From: Soonwooa sp.
GTDB lineage: Bacteria; Bacteroidota; Bacteroidia; Flavobacteriales; Weeksellaceae
NCBI RefSeq assembly: GCF_030151385.1
Contig: NZ_JASLDS010000062.1
Span: forward strand, 1-63,572
Direction: 5' to 3'
DNA length: 63,572 nt
A program made the translations under genes and the position numbers. Positions 34,682-43,500 of this stretch are shown here, in pieces. Position 1 is the first letter of the stretch, and each line of letters starts with the position of its first letter. A model generated the notes under the pieces. It ran no database searches. It saw only the letters and a list, made by a program, of their open reading frames with translations, and was not told the origin of the DNA.

Positions 34682-36931
34682 TTAACGTGTTCTTGAATTG
34701 ATGTCGTCAGCAGCGCTATCGATGTCTCTTACCTTTTTAACTTTTTGATTTCCAAAGTTATAAGTTACACCAAATGTGAAGCTTCTTCTGTAAGTGTCAT
34801 TTTCGACATAATTGTAGTTACCGCTGGCTTGTGTGTCATCGATTTTAATAATGTTTGTTCTAAGGATGTCATTCATATTAGCTGTGAATGTCCAATTGTT
34901 CCAAACTTTCTTAAGGCTTAAATCAAGACTCGAAATTGGTTTTAGAATTCCTAACTCGATTTGTTGCTTTTGCATATAGAAGAAGTTGATACCCGCGAAC
35001 CACGTTTTTGCTTTGTCTAGACGAATGTTGTTATTGGTTTTAATTAATAAACTGGTTGAGTTTGCCTTTTTAACATAAGCTGGGAAAACGTCGCCTGAAG
35101 TTGGATCTACACTTAAGCTGCCATCAACGCGATTGTGCTTAGCGCCAATTGTAATGTTACTGCTCCAATATTGTTTGAAGAAAGATTTTTGCATTCCTAG
35201 CATTGCAGACATTTCTTGCTTGTCGCCAAAATTGGTTCTTATGTAACGCAATTCGTTATTGATGCCAACGGTGCCGTCTGGATGTGTCGGATTCCCTTGC
35301 AAAGGCACTTGCGTGATAACATCTTTGTAATATGAGTGGCTCAAAATCAAGAAATAAGCGCTTTTGTACATGTATGTCAACTCTTGGTTGTAAGTGGAAG
35401 CCGCTTTTACAAAAGGATTGTTTTGCGTATAATTGGTATCCGTCAATATATTTCTAACAGGGTTAAGCTCCCAGAAGTTTGGTCGGCGCATTCTGCTAGA
35501 AAATGCATAAGAGATATTATTCTTGTCATTAATGGCATAGTTCGCGCTTAGGTAAGGCAAGAAATTTTTGTAATTCTGTTCTACTCTTGCCATATCTGGA
35601 CGGTCTACAGGTGGATGATCTGATGTCCCAACACTATTTGTTATTTCGTAGCGAGATCCGATTTTACCAGATAACTTATCCGAAAATTTCTTTTCTAAAG
35701 TCAAATACATTCCATAGATATTTTCGTCGTAAACGAAGTAGTTAGGATCAGATTCTGGACTTTTTGCTGGAATGATAAAAGTTGTCTCGTATTTGGTGTT
35801 GTTATCGGTTTTAGTTTTGTTGTAATTGCCTCCGACAGAAAGTGTTAAGTCGTTTTTAAACTTCTTGATGTAATCTACCATTGCAGAGAAGTTGTCAATT
35901 TTTTGTGGAATATCTTGTACCACATATTGTGCAACATCGCCATAAGTTCCGTCAATATCAGAAAGTAGCGTATTGTTAACCGAGTTTTGGATACGTTTGT
36001 ATTTTAGATAAGCTGCGTTTAGGTTTAATTTGCTTCCCAAAGAATCTGTTTTTAGCTCATAGTTAAGATTCCAAGAGTTGTTGTAAGAACGGGAATTATC
36101 ATGGTTGAAGGATCTCGTATAAATAGATTTTTCGTTGCTATCAGTCAGGGTATTGAATAAATCGATTGTCGTATTTTTGCTTTTGCTAGCCCACGTATTC
36201 CAAGTTAAAGCCAGGTTGCTTTTGTCGGTCAATTGATAATCGATGTTAAGGTAACCACCAAGATTTTTTTCTGGTTCTGTTACATTACCTACGGAAGTAG
36301 TTGATCCTGTTTCGTTACCATTTTTCAAAACATAAAATTGCGCGTCATTGTCATCACTTCCTGAAAGATTAGCGCTAATGCCGAGTTTGTTTTTTCTGTA
36401 GTTAAGCGATACACTAGACGAAGAGCTGTTGTATTTTGCTTGGGTATTGGTCATTCTAAAATTCCCATTGAGTCCATCAGATGTTTTTTTCTTTAAAACA
36501 ATATTGATGATTCCGTCTGAAGCCTCTACTTGATATTCGCTGCCTGGCATGGTGATGACTTCGATTTTTTGAATGTTTTCTGCTGGTGTATTCTTAAGAA
36601 ACTGCGTCAAAGAATCGGCATCCATATTGGTTTTGCGACTGTTAAGATAGATGATGGCGTTGCTTTTTCCCGCAATAGTCAAGGTTTTGTCATCCGTTGT
36701 TGAGATCAGCGGCGTTTGTTTTAACAAATCAAAAGTTGTATTTCCTTTTGCGACTGGCGATGCAGCAACGTCATAAACGAAACGGTCGCTTTGTTTTTTG
36801 AAAACTTGTTTAGTTATCGTTACGCTTTCGATTTCTTTGGTGTTTTGAGCTTTTGCAGTATCGGCTGGCTTTTGTTGAGCGATTGCCATTCCACTGAAAA
36901 AAATTGCGGCGATTAGTATTGGCGTTTTCAT
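34682..36931 (-). CDS. TonB-dependent receptor-like outer membrane beta-barrel protein
   Basis: 749 aa. A signal peptide (MKTPILIAAIFFSGMAIAQ) precedes a short plug-like domain (LLKQTPLISTTDDKTLTIAG, IIYLNSRKTN, IQKIEVITMPGSEYQVEASDG). The plug leads to IINIVLKKK and a large barrel; the last clear strand is RRSFTFGVTYNFG, followed by a charged 21-residue tail. This is the Bacteroidota outer-membrane beta-barrel group often annotated as TonB receptors. No carboxypeptidase-like domain is seen. The substrate is unknown and there is no SusD partner. It stands alone with its own promoter and terminator. Confidence 0.85.
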   Translation of the reverse strand: MKTPILIAAIFFSGMAIAQQKPADTAKAQNTKEIESVTITKQVFKKQSDRFVYDVAASPVAKGNTTFDLLKQTPLISTTDDKTLTIAGKSNAIIYLNSRKTNMDADSLTQFLKNTPAENIQKIEVITMPGSEYQVEASDGIINIVLKKKTSDGLNGNFRMTNTQAKYNSSSSSVSLNYRKNKLGISANLSGSDDNDAQFYVLKNGNETGSTTSVGNVTEPEKNLGGYLNIDYQLTDKSNLALTWNTWASKSKNTTIDLFNTLTDSNEKSIYTRSFNHDNSRSYNNSWNLNYELKTDSLGSKLNLNAAYLKYKRIQNSVNNTLLSDIDGTYGDVAQYVVQDIPQKIDNFSAMVDYIKKFKNDLTLSVGGNYNKTKTDNNTKYETTFIIPAKSPESDPNYFVYDENIYGMYLTLEKKFSDKLSGKIGSRYEITNSVGTSDHPPVDRPDMARVEQNYKNFLPYLSANYAINDKNNISYAFSSRMRRPNFWELNPVRNILTDTNYTQNNPFVKAASTYNQELTYMYKSAYFLILSHSYYKDVITQVPLQGNPTHPDGTVGINNELRYIRTNFGDKQEMSAMLGMQKSFFKQYWSSNITIGAKHNRVDGSLSVDPTSGDVFPAYVKKANSTSLLIKTNNNIRLDKAKTWFAGINFFYMQKQQIELGILKPISSLDLSLKKVWNNWTFTANMNDILRTNIIKIDDTQASGNYNYVENDTYRRSFTFGVTYNFGNQKVKKVRDIDSAADDINSRTR

Positions 36932-36977
36932 ATTGTTAAAATTTTTAGTTACGTGTGTATGTTAATATTTGATAAAG

Positions 36978-36985
36978 CAAAGATA
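36978..36985 (-). promoter_or_regulatory. -7 box TATCTTTG of the beta-barrel receptor gene
   Basis: A perfect TAnnTTTG box on the minus strand, 46 nt before the ATG at 36931. Confidence 0.55.
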
Positions 36986-37137
36986 TATATTAAAATTAGT
37001 ATTATGCAATACAAAGTACTAAAAATATTTTTATTTAAATATTAAATGACTGATTATCAATTAATAAAATTTTAAATAAAATCTGATGCTTTATACAATT
37101 AGACAACAAGTTTTATTGTTTTGTTACAACAAGGCAC

Positions 37138-37166
37138 AAAAAAACATCGAATTATTTTTCGATGTT
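37138..37166 (-). terminator. Terminator of the recJ-nadD operon
   Basis: On the minus strand AACATCGA / TCGATGTT with an 8-nt loop is followed by seven T residues. It lies 37 nt after the last gene of the operon. Confidence 0.85.
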
Positions 37167-37203
37167 CTTAATATTTTGAGTTTTAAAATGTTAAAATTAA
37201 AAT

Positions 37204-37545
37204 CTATTCGCGGTTTTTCTTTGCTAGCTTTTTCTCGACCCAAATTGTTGCAAAAGGGAAGAACGCCGAAAGTAATGCGAAGACAAAATCTTCATCATCC
37301 CAATTGTAGATTTTTCTTGCTGGTAAACACAACAAAAGATAAAGCGTAAAAAACAAACCATGGATATTCCCAATAATAATAATGAAAACCGTTGGCAAAA
37401 TTCCGTCTTGGTCGTAACGCTTCCATATCATTGCAAAACCATATAATAACAAACACGAAATGGCTTCGGCAACACAAACTTGTTTAAACCATTTGATGAT
37501 TTTTTCTTCTGGATATTTTGAAAAATATTTTTCGATGTAGTTCAT
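37204..37545 (-). CDS. DUF3817-like small membrane protein
   Basis: 113 aa with three hydrophobic segments at about residues 24-42, 50-75 and 85-103. Its pattern (KQVCVAEAISCLLLYGFAM, GNIHGLFFTLYLLLC, FFPFATIWVEKKL) matches the DUF3817 family of small inner-membrane proteins of unknown function. It lies 42 nt after the alpha/beta hydrolase gene and is the last gene before the operon terminator. Confidence 0.8.
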   Translation of the reverse strand: MNYIEKYFSKYPEEKIIKWFKQVCVAEAISCLLLYGFAMIWKRYDQDGILPTVFIIIIGNIHGLFFTLYLLLCLPARKIYNWDDEDFVFALLSAFFPFATIWVEKKLAKKNRE

Positions 37546-37587
37546 AATTAATTGGCTAATGAGCTTATTCTAACTCATATTCTAAAA

Positions 37588-38508
37588 CTATTTTTTTACT
37601 TTAAGTTTTATAAAATCTAAAAACTGACTTTGCTGATCAACAAACAAATAATGCGAGCAATTATCAAGAACTTTAAAATTGTTTGTACCTACAATATTAC
37701 GCAAATCCGTTAACTGTTTCTCCGAAAAGATAGCGTCATTTTGTCCATAAATAGCAAACAGAGGGATTTTCTTTTTCTTAATTTCTAAAAGAACAGCTTT
37801 GTTATCGAGATTACTTTGAGTTTCATTTTTATAAAATAACAAAGGCGAATTTTGATTTTTAAAATTGCTTTTGTAAAACTCAGAATTTTCAAATTCTTGC
37901 CTCAGAGTTTGACTTTCTTTGGTTGGATTTGGCATCGAAAAATATCCCAAATCACTAGCGATATCATAAGTTTTCTTTCTGTATTCAGCTGAGTTTTTGC
38001 TGAGAGTTTCGATGTTATATATTTCTTGAAGCTTATTAGCATTATTCTTAAAGGCTATTTTGGCACTTCCTAAAATATGATCATAAGTCTCTTGTTGCGA
38101 AATCAAAGCACCTGCAAGTATGAGAGATTTTACTTTTTCGGGATACTGATTGGTGTAAAGCGTCGCCACAATACCTCCAAAACTATGCGCCAAAATGTTG
38201 GCTTTCTCCAAATGATACAACTTGTAGATTTGGTTGAGGTCATCAAAACTTTCTTTAAAAGTCATTGTCGCATTATCATCTTTGGAGCGACCTTCGCCAC
38301 GTCTGTCATAGACGATAACATAAAAACCTTTATCTGCTAATTTTTGCGCTGTTGTGGCTTCAAACAAATTAGAGTTCCCACTGGGACCGCCGTGGATAAA
38401 AATAATCGCAGGATTTTTTTTCTCACCATAAGGTTTGGAATAAAGATTTTGTGCCTTCGAAATTCCTAAACAGACAAAAGAAAACAGAATGCTGAAAAGT
38501 AGTTTCAT
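37588..38508 (-). CDS. Exported alpha/beta hydrolase
   Basis: 306 aa with signal peptide MKLLFSILFSFVCLGISKAQ. The fold shows the oxyanion HGGPSGN, the strand VIVYDRRGEGRS, nucleophile Ser in ILAHSFGGIVA, an acid residue in AIYGQNDAIF and catalytic His in NCSHYLFVD. The HGGP motif recalls proline iminopeptidase-like hydrolases, but the substrate is not determined. It probably acts in the periplasm. It is co-transcribed with the genes upstream (17-nt gap). Confidence 0.88.
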   Translation of the reverse strand: MKLLFSILFSFVCLGISKAQNLYSKPYGEKKNPAIIFIHGGPSGNSNLFEATTAQKLADKGFYVIVYDRRGEGRSKDDNATMTFKESFDDLNQIYKLYHLEKANILAHSFGGIVATLYTNQYPEKVKSLILAGALISQQETYDHILGSAKIAFKNNANKLQEIYNIETLSKNSAEYRKKTYDIASDLGYFSMPNPTKESQTLRQEFENSEFYKSNFKNQNSPLLFYKNETQSNLDNKAVLLEIKKKKIPLFAIYGQNDAIFSEKQLTDLRNIVGTNNFKVLDNCSHYLFVDQQSQFLDFIKLKVKK

Positions 38509-38525
38509 ATTTAAAACTTATAAAC

Positions 38526-38942
38526 TTATTCCTTCTCTATCTCACCAATTTTAGTGTCGATAAATTCGTAAGCTCCATCGACATACTCAGAGCTTTCCAT
38601 TTTGTATTTCACCGTTTTGCTTGTAGGGAAGTTGTAGGTATAGACGTCTGTATCTCCAGAATCGAAATGAAGTTCGTAATATTTTCCATCTTTAACCCAC
38701 CATTGTCCTCTTTCAACATGACTGTTAGAAATACAATTCTTGGTCACAGTGAACATCAATGTAAAAGTACCATCAGAAAGTCGATTCATTACCCAATACT
38801 TTGTAATGCCATCACCCTGACTTCCTGTTTCGCTACCAGACCAAATGCCATTTAGCTTTGGGTCGATTTTGTTTTTCGTAGATTTCTGTGCGAATGTTAA
38901 AACGCCAAAACTTAATAATGTTAATAGTATAAGATTTTTCAT
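38526..38942 (-). CDS. Small exported protein of unknown function
   Basis: 138 aa, not recognised. Signal peptide MKNLILLTLLSFGVLTFAQ; the mature part begins with a Lys-rich stretch, then LNGIWSGSETGSQGD and alternating strands (KYWVMNRLSDGTFTLMFTV, KYYELHFDSGDTDVYTYNF), suggesting a small beta-barrel such as a lipocalin-like fold. It is within the recJ-nadD operon, 5 nt after the preceding gene. Confidence 0.75.
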   Translation of the reverse strand: MKNLILLTLLSFGVLTFAQKSTKNKIDPKLNGIWSGSETGSQGDGITKYWVMNRLSDGTFTLMFTVTKNCISNSHVERGQWWVKDGKYYELHFDSGDTDVYTYNFPTSKTVKYKMESSEYVDGAYEFIDTKIGEIEKE

Positions 38943-38947
38943 AATTT

Positions 38948-39748
38948 TTATTGGTATTCGATTGAAATTGTCATTTTACTTTTTACAGGAATAGAAGCAT
39001 AGGCTGCGGGCTTCCATTTTGCGGATTTTACAAACTTAGTAATTTGCTCATGCATAAATTCTGTAAAAGCGTAGTTTTTCTTATTTTTAAAATCGGTGTT
39101 AATATAGATGTTAGAAGCCTTTCCGTCAGTATTTAATACAAAAGAAACATGTGAATAAGACTTTCTTTCATCCTCTTTTTTAAAATTAAATTCTTTGGGA
39201 TAAATTATTTTTTTCTCTAAATCCAAATGCAATTGGTGAAACATTTCAGATATGTCTTTTGCGCTTGCATAACGGGAAGTGCGTTCGCATTGCTCAAATT
39301 CGAAAATGTATTGTGGATTCTTTTTAAGAAATGTTTTTAAAGCTTCTTGTTTGCGGCTTACAAAAAAGGCTTCCCCGAATTTCTGTTTTGACAACCTCGT
39401 CATCTCTATTTGATAACAATTGGTAGGAAGCCCAAAGCAATTTCCTAAAATATAGCCACCATAACCGATGTTATACTTTCTAAGTTCGGCAATAAGTTCT
39501 TTTTCGGCTGGAAAAAAATCCGAACCAGAAGCAGGTGTTGTAGTAGACAAAGAATATGTGAAATTGTACTTCGAATCTTCTTCGGCTCTTTTAGAATCTT
39601 GTTTACATTTTTCTTCTAGTAATTGTAATTCCTTTTGATAATATTGTCTGCGAACTTTTGTGATCGAGTCCAATTCTTTAGGATTATTTGTTTGAGAAAA
39701 AACAAAGCTTGATAAACATAGAAACGAATAAAGTAGAAATCTTTTCAT
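38948..39748 (-). CDS. Exported protein with TonB C-terminal-like domain
   Basis: 266 aa with signal peptide MKRFLLYSFLCLSSFVFSQ. The last ~80 residues (SYSHVSFVLNTDGKASNIYI, FVKSAKWKPAAYASIPVKSK, MTISIEYQ) resemble the TonB C-terminal fold used by many Bacteroidota periplasmic proteins. Unlike real TonB it has no N-terminal membrane anchor and no Pro-rich linker. Function unknown. It begins 5 nt after nadD and lies 5 nt before the next small gene, so it is part of the same operon. Confidence 0.7.
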   Translation of the reverse strand: MKRFLLYSFLCLSSFVFSQTNNPKELDSITKVRRQYYQKELQLLEEKCKQDSKRAEEDSKYNFTYSLSTTTPASGSDFFPAEKELIAELRKYNIGYGGYILGNCFGLPTNCYQIEMTRLSKQKFGEAFFVSRKQEALKTFLKKNPQYIFEFEQCERTSRYASAKDISEMFHQLHLDLEKKIIYPKEFNFKKEDERKSYSHVSFVLNTDGKASNIYINTDFKNKKNYAFTEFMHEQITKFVKSAKWKPAAYASIPVKSKMTISIEYQ

Positions 39749-39753
39749 AAATT

Positions 39754-40341
39754 TTATTTATAAAAATTGCTTCCGTCAAGATATTCAAAAACTTCGGGCG
39801 GAAGCATTGGACGGACGTTTTTACCTTCTTTAATCATGTTTCTAATGTCGGTTGCAGACAACTCGATGATAGGAGCATTGATCAGAATAATGTTTTCGCT
39901 TTCAACACTGTAATCGCCGTTTTTTCTTTCACCCTCAAACAGTCTTGGATAGACAATTATTTGGTGATTCTTGATTAAAATATCGGCGTTTTTCCATTTG
40001 TGAAGTCCAGCCAAATTATCTTCGCCCATAATCAAACTAAATTGAATATTCGGGTATTTTTCGTGGAGATATGTCAGTGTATCAATGGTGTAACTTGGCT
40101 TTGGAAGAGAAAATTCGACATCCGAAGCACGCATTTTTGGATAATTTTTTATAGACAAATTCACCATATCCAATCGGTTGTGATCTGCGAGAAGTGATTT
40201 TTTATCTTTAAATGGATTTTGAGGACTTACCACAAACCATAATTCTTCCATGTCGGATTTTTCCAAAATATAATTGGCCAAAATCAAATGTCCAATATGT
40301 ATCGGATTAAATGAACCGAAAAATAAACCGATTTTTTTCAT
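39754..40341 (-). CDS. nadD: Nicotinate-nucleotide adenylyltransferase
   Basis: 195 aa. The nucleotidyltransferase motif GLFFGSFNPIHIGHL is at the N-terminus and SATDIRNMIKEGK (the S-x-T-x-x-R motif) at the C-terminus. It adenylates nicotinate mononucleotide in NAD synthesis. It starts 9 nt after the recJ stop. The length and both motifs are standard for NadD. Confidence 0.95.
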   Translation of the reverse strand: MKKIGLFFGSFNPIHIGHLILANYILEKSDMEELWFVVSPQNPFKDKKSLLADHNRLDMVNLSIKNYPKMRASDVEFSLPKPSYTIDTLTYLHEKYPNIQFSLIMGEDNLAGLHKWKNADILIKNHQIIVYPRLFEGERKNGDYSVESENIILINAPIIELSATDIRNMIKEGKNVRPMLPPEVFEYLDGSNFYK

Positions 40342-40350
40342 TGCTAAAAT

Positions 40351-42060
40351 TTAAGAATGAAACATGACGTCTCTGATATTCAAGAAATAAGAAACGTTGC
40401 CTTTCCAATGGTTTTCTTCCACCGTGAAAGCCATATCGAAAGATTTAGTTCTAAAATCTTCGGCGTATTCTCCAAGTTTAAAACCAATACATTCGATATT
40501 TCGGTTGGTGCTTGGTTGGTGGATAAAGAATTTGAGGTGATTGCCATCTTTGCCCATCAATCTTACATAACCTGCAACTTTCAAATCTTTTAAAACCAAA
40601 ACTGGCTTCATATTTCTTGGTCCGAAAGGCGCCAATTTTCTATGGAAATTATAAAACTCTCGGTTAAGGTCGTCAATGTTAATAACGCTGTCGATGTAGA
40701 TAGACGGTTCCTTTTGATGTTCCTGAATATGGTCGCGAACATAACCTTCGAACATAATTTTGAAAACTTCAAAATTCTCTTTGTCCATCGACAATCCTGC
40801 TGCTGCTTGATGTCCTCCGAACTTCTGAAACAGCTCCGAACAATAATCCAAAGCTTCATGAATATCAAAATCCGAAACCGATCTTGCCGAAGCAACCATC
40901 TCGCCATTATTGCCGTCCGTGAAAACTAAAGTAGGTTTAAAGTGACTTTCGATCAATCGCGAGGCAACAATTCCGATAACGCCTTTGTTCCAAGACGGAT
41001 CGTAGACAATCGTAGCAAAAGTATTTTCCTTAGATGTTTCAACCTGATTCATCGCCGATTGTGTAATCGTGTGATCCATCTCACGGCGTTCGTCATTTAG
41101 GTTAATGATTTCATCTACAATCTGTTGCGCTTGCTTTAGGTTGTCGGAGATCATCAATTCTACAGAAGCTTTCGCGTGCGAAATCCTTCCTGCAGCGTTT
41201 ATTTTTGGTGCGATGTCAAAGACAATGTTAGAGATTTCGAAATGTGCCAATTTTTCTTCAGGAATCAATAATCGCAAACCGTGCTTTCTTGTTTTGCGCA
41301 AGAATTTTAGACCTTGCTTTGCCAAAACGCGATTCTCGCCAGTCATCGCAACAATATCCGAAGCAATGCTAATCGCCAACAAATCTGTTAACTCGAAAAG
41401 TTCACTTTCAGGAATTTTATAGATGGTATTAAGACCTTGGCAAAGTTTGAAACCAACACCGCAGCCACTCAATTCTTTGTATGGATAGCGACAATCTTTA
41501 CGCTTGGGATCGAGGACAGCCACAGCCTTCGGAATTTCGTCGCCCGGCAAATGGTGGTCGCAGATAATAAAATCGACGCCCAATTTGTTCGCATATTCGA
41601 TTTTGTCAATAGATTTTATCCCGCAGTCCAAAGCGATAATCAAGCTAAAACCGTTTTCCTTCGCAAAGTCGATACCTTCTGTCGAAATACCGTAACCTTC
41701 TACATTGCGATCTGGGATATAAAAATCAAGATATTTTTTGTCAACGATTTTGCTGAGGTACAGATACATCAACGCCACCGAAGTTGTTCCGTCCACATCG
41801 TAATCGCCGTAGACCAATATTTTTTCGCCATTTTCAATCGCTGTAGCGATACGTTCGACAGCTTTTTGCATGTCCGCCATCAAGAACGGATTATGAAAAT
41901 CGTTGGCGTTAGGTTTAAAGAATTCGCGGGCACTTTGGTAATTATCGATGCCCCGCAAAACGAGAAGTTTGGATTCTAAAGTTCCAAATCCTATTGAGGA
42001 AATGAGACCGTCTACAATGTCTTCATCGGGCTCTGGTTTAAAAATCCATTTTTGACTCAT
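40351..42060 (-). CDS. recJ: Single-stranded-DNA-specific exonuclease RecJ
   Basis: 569 aa from the ATG at 42060, typical for RecJ. DHH motifs are VYGDYDVDGTTS, ALDCGIK and CDHHLPG; the DHHA1 region contains GRISHAKAS, and a C-terminal OB-like domain follows. RecJ degrades ssDNA 5' to 3' in recombination and repair. An in-frame TTG at 42078 would put the -7 box TAAATTTG inside the coding region, so it is rejected. The remaining distance from box to ATG is only 5 nt, so the message may be leaderless. It heads a six-gene operon. Confidence 0.95.
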   Translation of the reverse strand: MSQKWIFKPEPDEDIVDGLISSIGFGTLESKLLVLRGIDNYQSAREFFKPNANDFHNPFLMADMQKAVERIATAIENGEKILVYGDYDVDGTTSVALMYLYLSKIVDKKYLDFYIPDRNVEGYGISTEGIDFAKENGFSLIIALDCGIKSIDKIEYANKLGVDFIICDHHLPGDEIPKAVAVLDPKRKDCRYPYKELSGCGVGFKLCQGLNTIYKIPESELFELTDLLAISIASDIVAMTGENRVLAKQGLKFLRKTRKHGLRLLIPEEKLAHFEISNIVFDIAPKINAAGRISHAKASVELMISDNLKQAQQIVDEIINLNDERREMDHTITQSAMNQVETSKENTFATIVYDPSWNKGVIGIVASRLIESHFKPTLVFTDGNNGEMVASARSVSDFDIHEALDYCSELFQKFGGHQAAAGLSMDKENFEVFKIMFEGYVRDHIQEHQKEPSIYIDSVINIDDLNREFYNFHRKLAPFGPRNMKPVLVLKDLKVAGYVRLMGKDGNHLKFFIHQPSTNRNIECIGFKLGEYAEDFRTKSFDMAFTVEENHWKGNVSYFLNIRDVMFHS

Positions 42061-42065
42061 AGTTA

Positions 42066-42073
42066 CAAATTTA
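42066..42073 (-). promoter_or_regulatory. -7 box TAAATTTG of the recJ operon
   Basis: A perfect TAnnTTTG box on the minus strand only 5 nt before the recJ ATG, implying a leaderless or near-leaderless transcript. Confidence 0.55.
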
Positions 42074-42110
42074 GTCAAAAATTTGCGGTTAAAGAAATAG
42101 ATTTTTTCTT

Positions 42111-42240
42111 GGGCAATTCCCTCGCCCCAGCTTAGCCACCGCTCGGGTCGGGCTGTTCGCTATATCTTGGATGTGGAGCTTGGTCGGCTCCGCTACGCTC
42201 CGCCGCCTCGCACCACACTCAAGGATGCCGCTGCCATCCC
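42111..42240 (-). repeat. Extragenic frame-and-hairpin element, copy B
   Basis: Read on the minus strand: head GATGGCAGCGGCATCC, inner stem GTGTGG (42213-42218) / CCACAT (42171-42176) around a G+C-rich block like that of copy A, then AAGATATAGCGAACAGC. An extended tail has GACCCGAGCGG (42139-42149) and GCGAGGGA. The extended tail is shared with copy C. It lies in the 343-bp gap between recJ and metF. Confidence 0.8.
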
Positions 42241-42320
42241 TATTGCAGAGATGGCAGCACAATATAAAAAGTCAAAATAAATAGTTCTCTTTTTTTAATT
42301 ACGAATTATGAATTATTTTT

Positions 42321-42390
42321 GCCAATAGCCAATAGCCAATAGCCAATAGCCAATAGCCAATAGCCAATAGCCAATAGCCAATAGCCAATA
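42321..42390 (+). repeat. Perfect tandem array of ten 7-bp units (GCCAATA)
   Basis: Exactly ten uninterrupted copies of GCCAATA, followed by a degenerate GCTAAAT. It is non-coding, 13 bp beyond the metF stop, and lies on the head side of element copy B. Confidence 0.97.
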
Positions 42391-42403
42391 GCTAAATGCT
42401 TTC

Positions 42404-43360
42404 CTAAAACACCGCTTCCACAATCCTCTTCGTAATGTCACTTTTTCCCATCGTGTAATAATGCAAAACGGGAGCGCCTCTTTCCAAAAGCTCCTTACTT
42501 TGTTGGATACACCATTCGATACCGATTTCTTTTACAGCTTTGTTATCTTTACTTTTCGCTACTTCGATCACCAAATCGTTCGGAATATCCACCTTAAAAC
42601 GGTGCGGAATCATACTCAACTGACTTTTCGTTACCAAAGGTTTTAATCCTGGAATAATCGGAACATTTATCCCTTCCTCACGGCATTTATCAACGAATTC
42701 AAAATACTTTTCATTATCAAAAAACATTTGCGTCACGATGTAATCCGCACCCGCTTCCACTTTCTTTTTCAAATATTGCAAATCCTGCGAAAGACTCGCC
42801 GCTTCCATGTGTTTTTCGGGATAGCCAGCGACGCCGATGCAAAAAGTGGTCGGACAAGAATTTTCCAAAGATTCATCCAAATAATCCCCAGAATTCAAAC
42901 CTTGAATCTGCTTCACCAAATCACTCGCATTAGCATGTCCATTTTTCTCAGGCTTAAAATAAATCTCAGATTTCACAGCATCTCCACGAAGTGCCACCAC
43001 GTTTTCAATACCCAAAAAATCTAAATCAATCAAGAAATTTTCGGTGTCTTCACGACTAAATCCTCCGCACAAAATATGTGGCACAGCATCCACTTTGTAC
43101 TTATTTTGGATTGCCGCGCAAATCCCCACCGTTCCAGGGCGTTTTCTCACCACTCGCTTTTCCAAAAGTCCGTCTTGACGCTCGATATATTCGTATTCTT
43201 CACGGTGATAAGTCACGTCGATAAATGCAGGGTCAAACTCCATCAATGGATCAATTCCATCAAAAATCGACTTTATGTTTTGCCCTTTCAGAGGCGGCAA
43301 TATTTCAAAGGAAAACAATGTTTTTCCGTTCGCTTTTTCAATATGTTTTGTTACTTTCAT
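42404..43360 (-). CDS. metF: 5,10-Methylenetetrahydrofolate reductase
   Basis: 318 aa from the ATG at 43360 (MKVTKHIEKANGKTLFSFEI), the usual MetF length. It shows the N-terminal FSFEILPP motif, DVTYHREEYEY, a FAD-binding TIM barrel with VALRGD, FCIGVAGYPEKH and DYIVTQMFFDNEKYFEF. It reduces methylene-THF to methyl-THF, the methyl donor for the metH products encoded upstream. The frame stays open to an ATG at 43489, but those 43 residues are the translation of repeat element C and are rejected. Confidence 0.96.
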   Translation of the reverse strand: MKVTKHIEKANGKTLFSFEILPPLKGQNIKSIFDGIDPLMEFDPAFIDVTYHREEYEYIERQDGLLEKRVVRKRPGTVGICAAIQNKYKVDAVPHILCGGFSREDTENFLIDLDFLGIENVVALRGDAVKSEIYFKPEKNGHANASDLVKQIQGLNSGDYLDESLENSCPTTFCIGVAGYPEKHMEAASLSQDLQYLKKKVEAGADYIVTQMFFDNEKYFEFVDKCREEGINVPIIPGLKPLVTKSQLSMIPHRFKVDIPNDLVIEVAKSKDNKAVKEIGIEWCIQQSKELLERGAPVLHYYTMGKSDITKRIVEAVF

Positions 43361-43375
43361 AGTATTTTTTTTATT

Positions 43376-43500
43376 TGGGCGTATCCCTCGCCAAGCTTTT
43401 CCAGCCGCTCGGGTCGCTACGTTCGCTACTATCTTTTTTTGGTGACTTCGGCTCCGCTCAGTCACCAAAAAAAGGATATTCGCTACCATCGCTTACGCGG
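43376..43500 (-). repeat. Extragenic frame-and-hairpin element, copy C
   Basis: Read on the minus strand: head GATGGTAGCGAATATCC, a perfect 14-bp inner stem (TTTTTTTGGTGACT at 43473-43460 with AGTCACCAAAAAAA at 43447-43434) around a 12-nt loop GAGCGGAGCCGA, then GATAGTAGCGAACGTAGC. The extended tail (GACCCGAGCGG, GGCGAGGGA, GCCC) is like copy B. It sits directly upstream of metF. Confidence 0.82.

Noticed and set aside
41437..41979. 180-codon plus-strand frame
   Set aside because: Fully antisense to recJ, low complexity of Phe/Arg/His typical of a shadow frame, no family similarity.
42321..42390. Possible CRISPR or iteron origin
   Set aside because: The unit is only 7 bp with no spacers, and no replication initiator gene or DnaA-box cluster is nearby.
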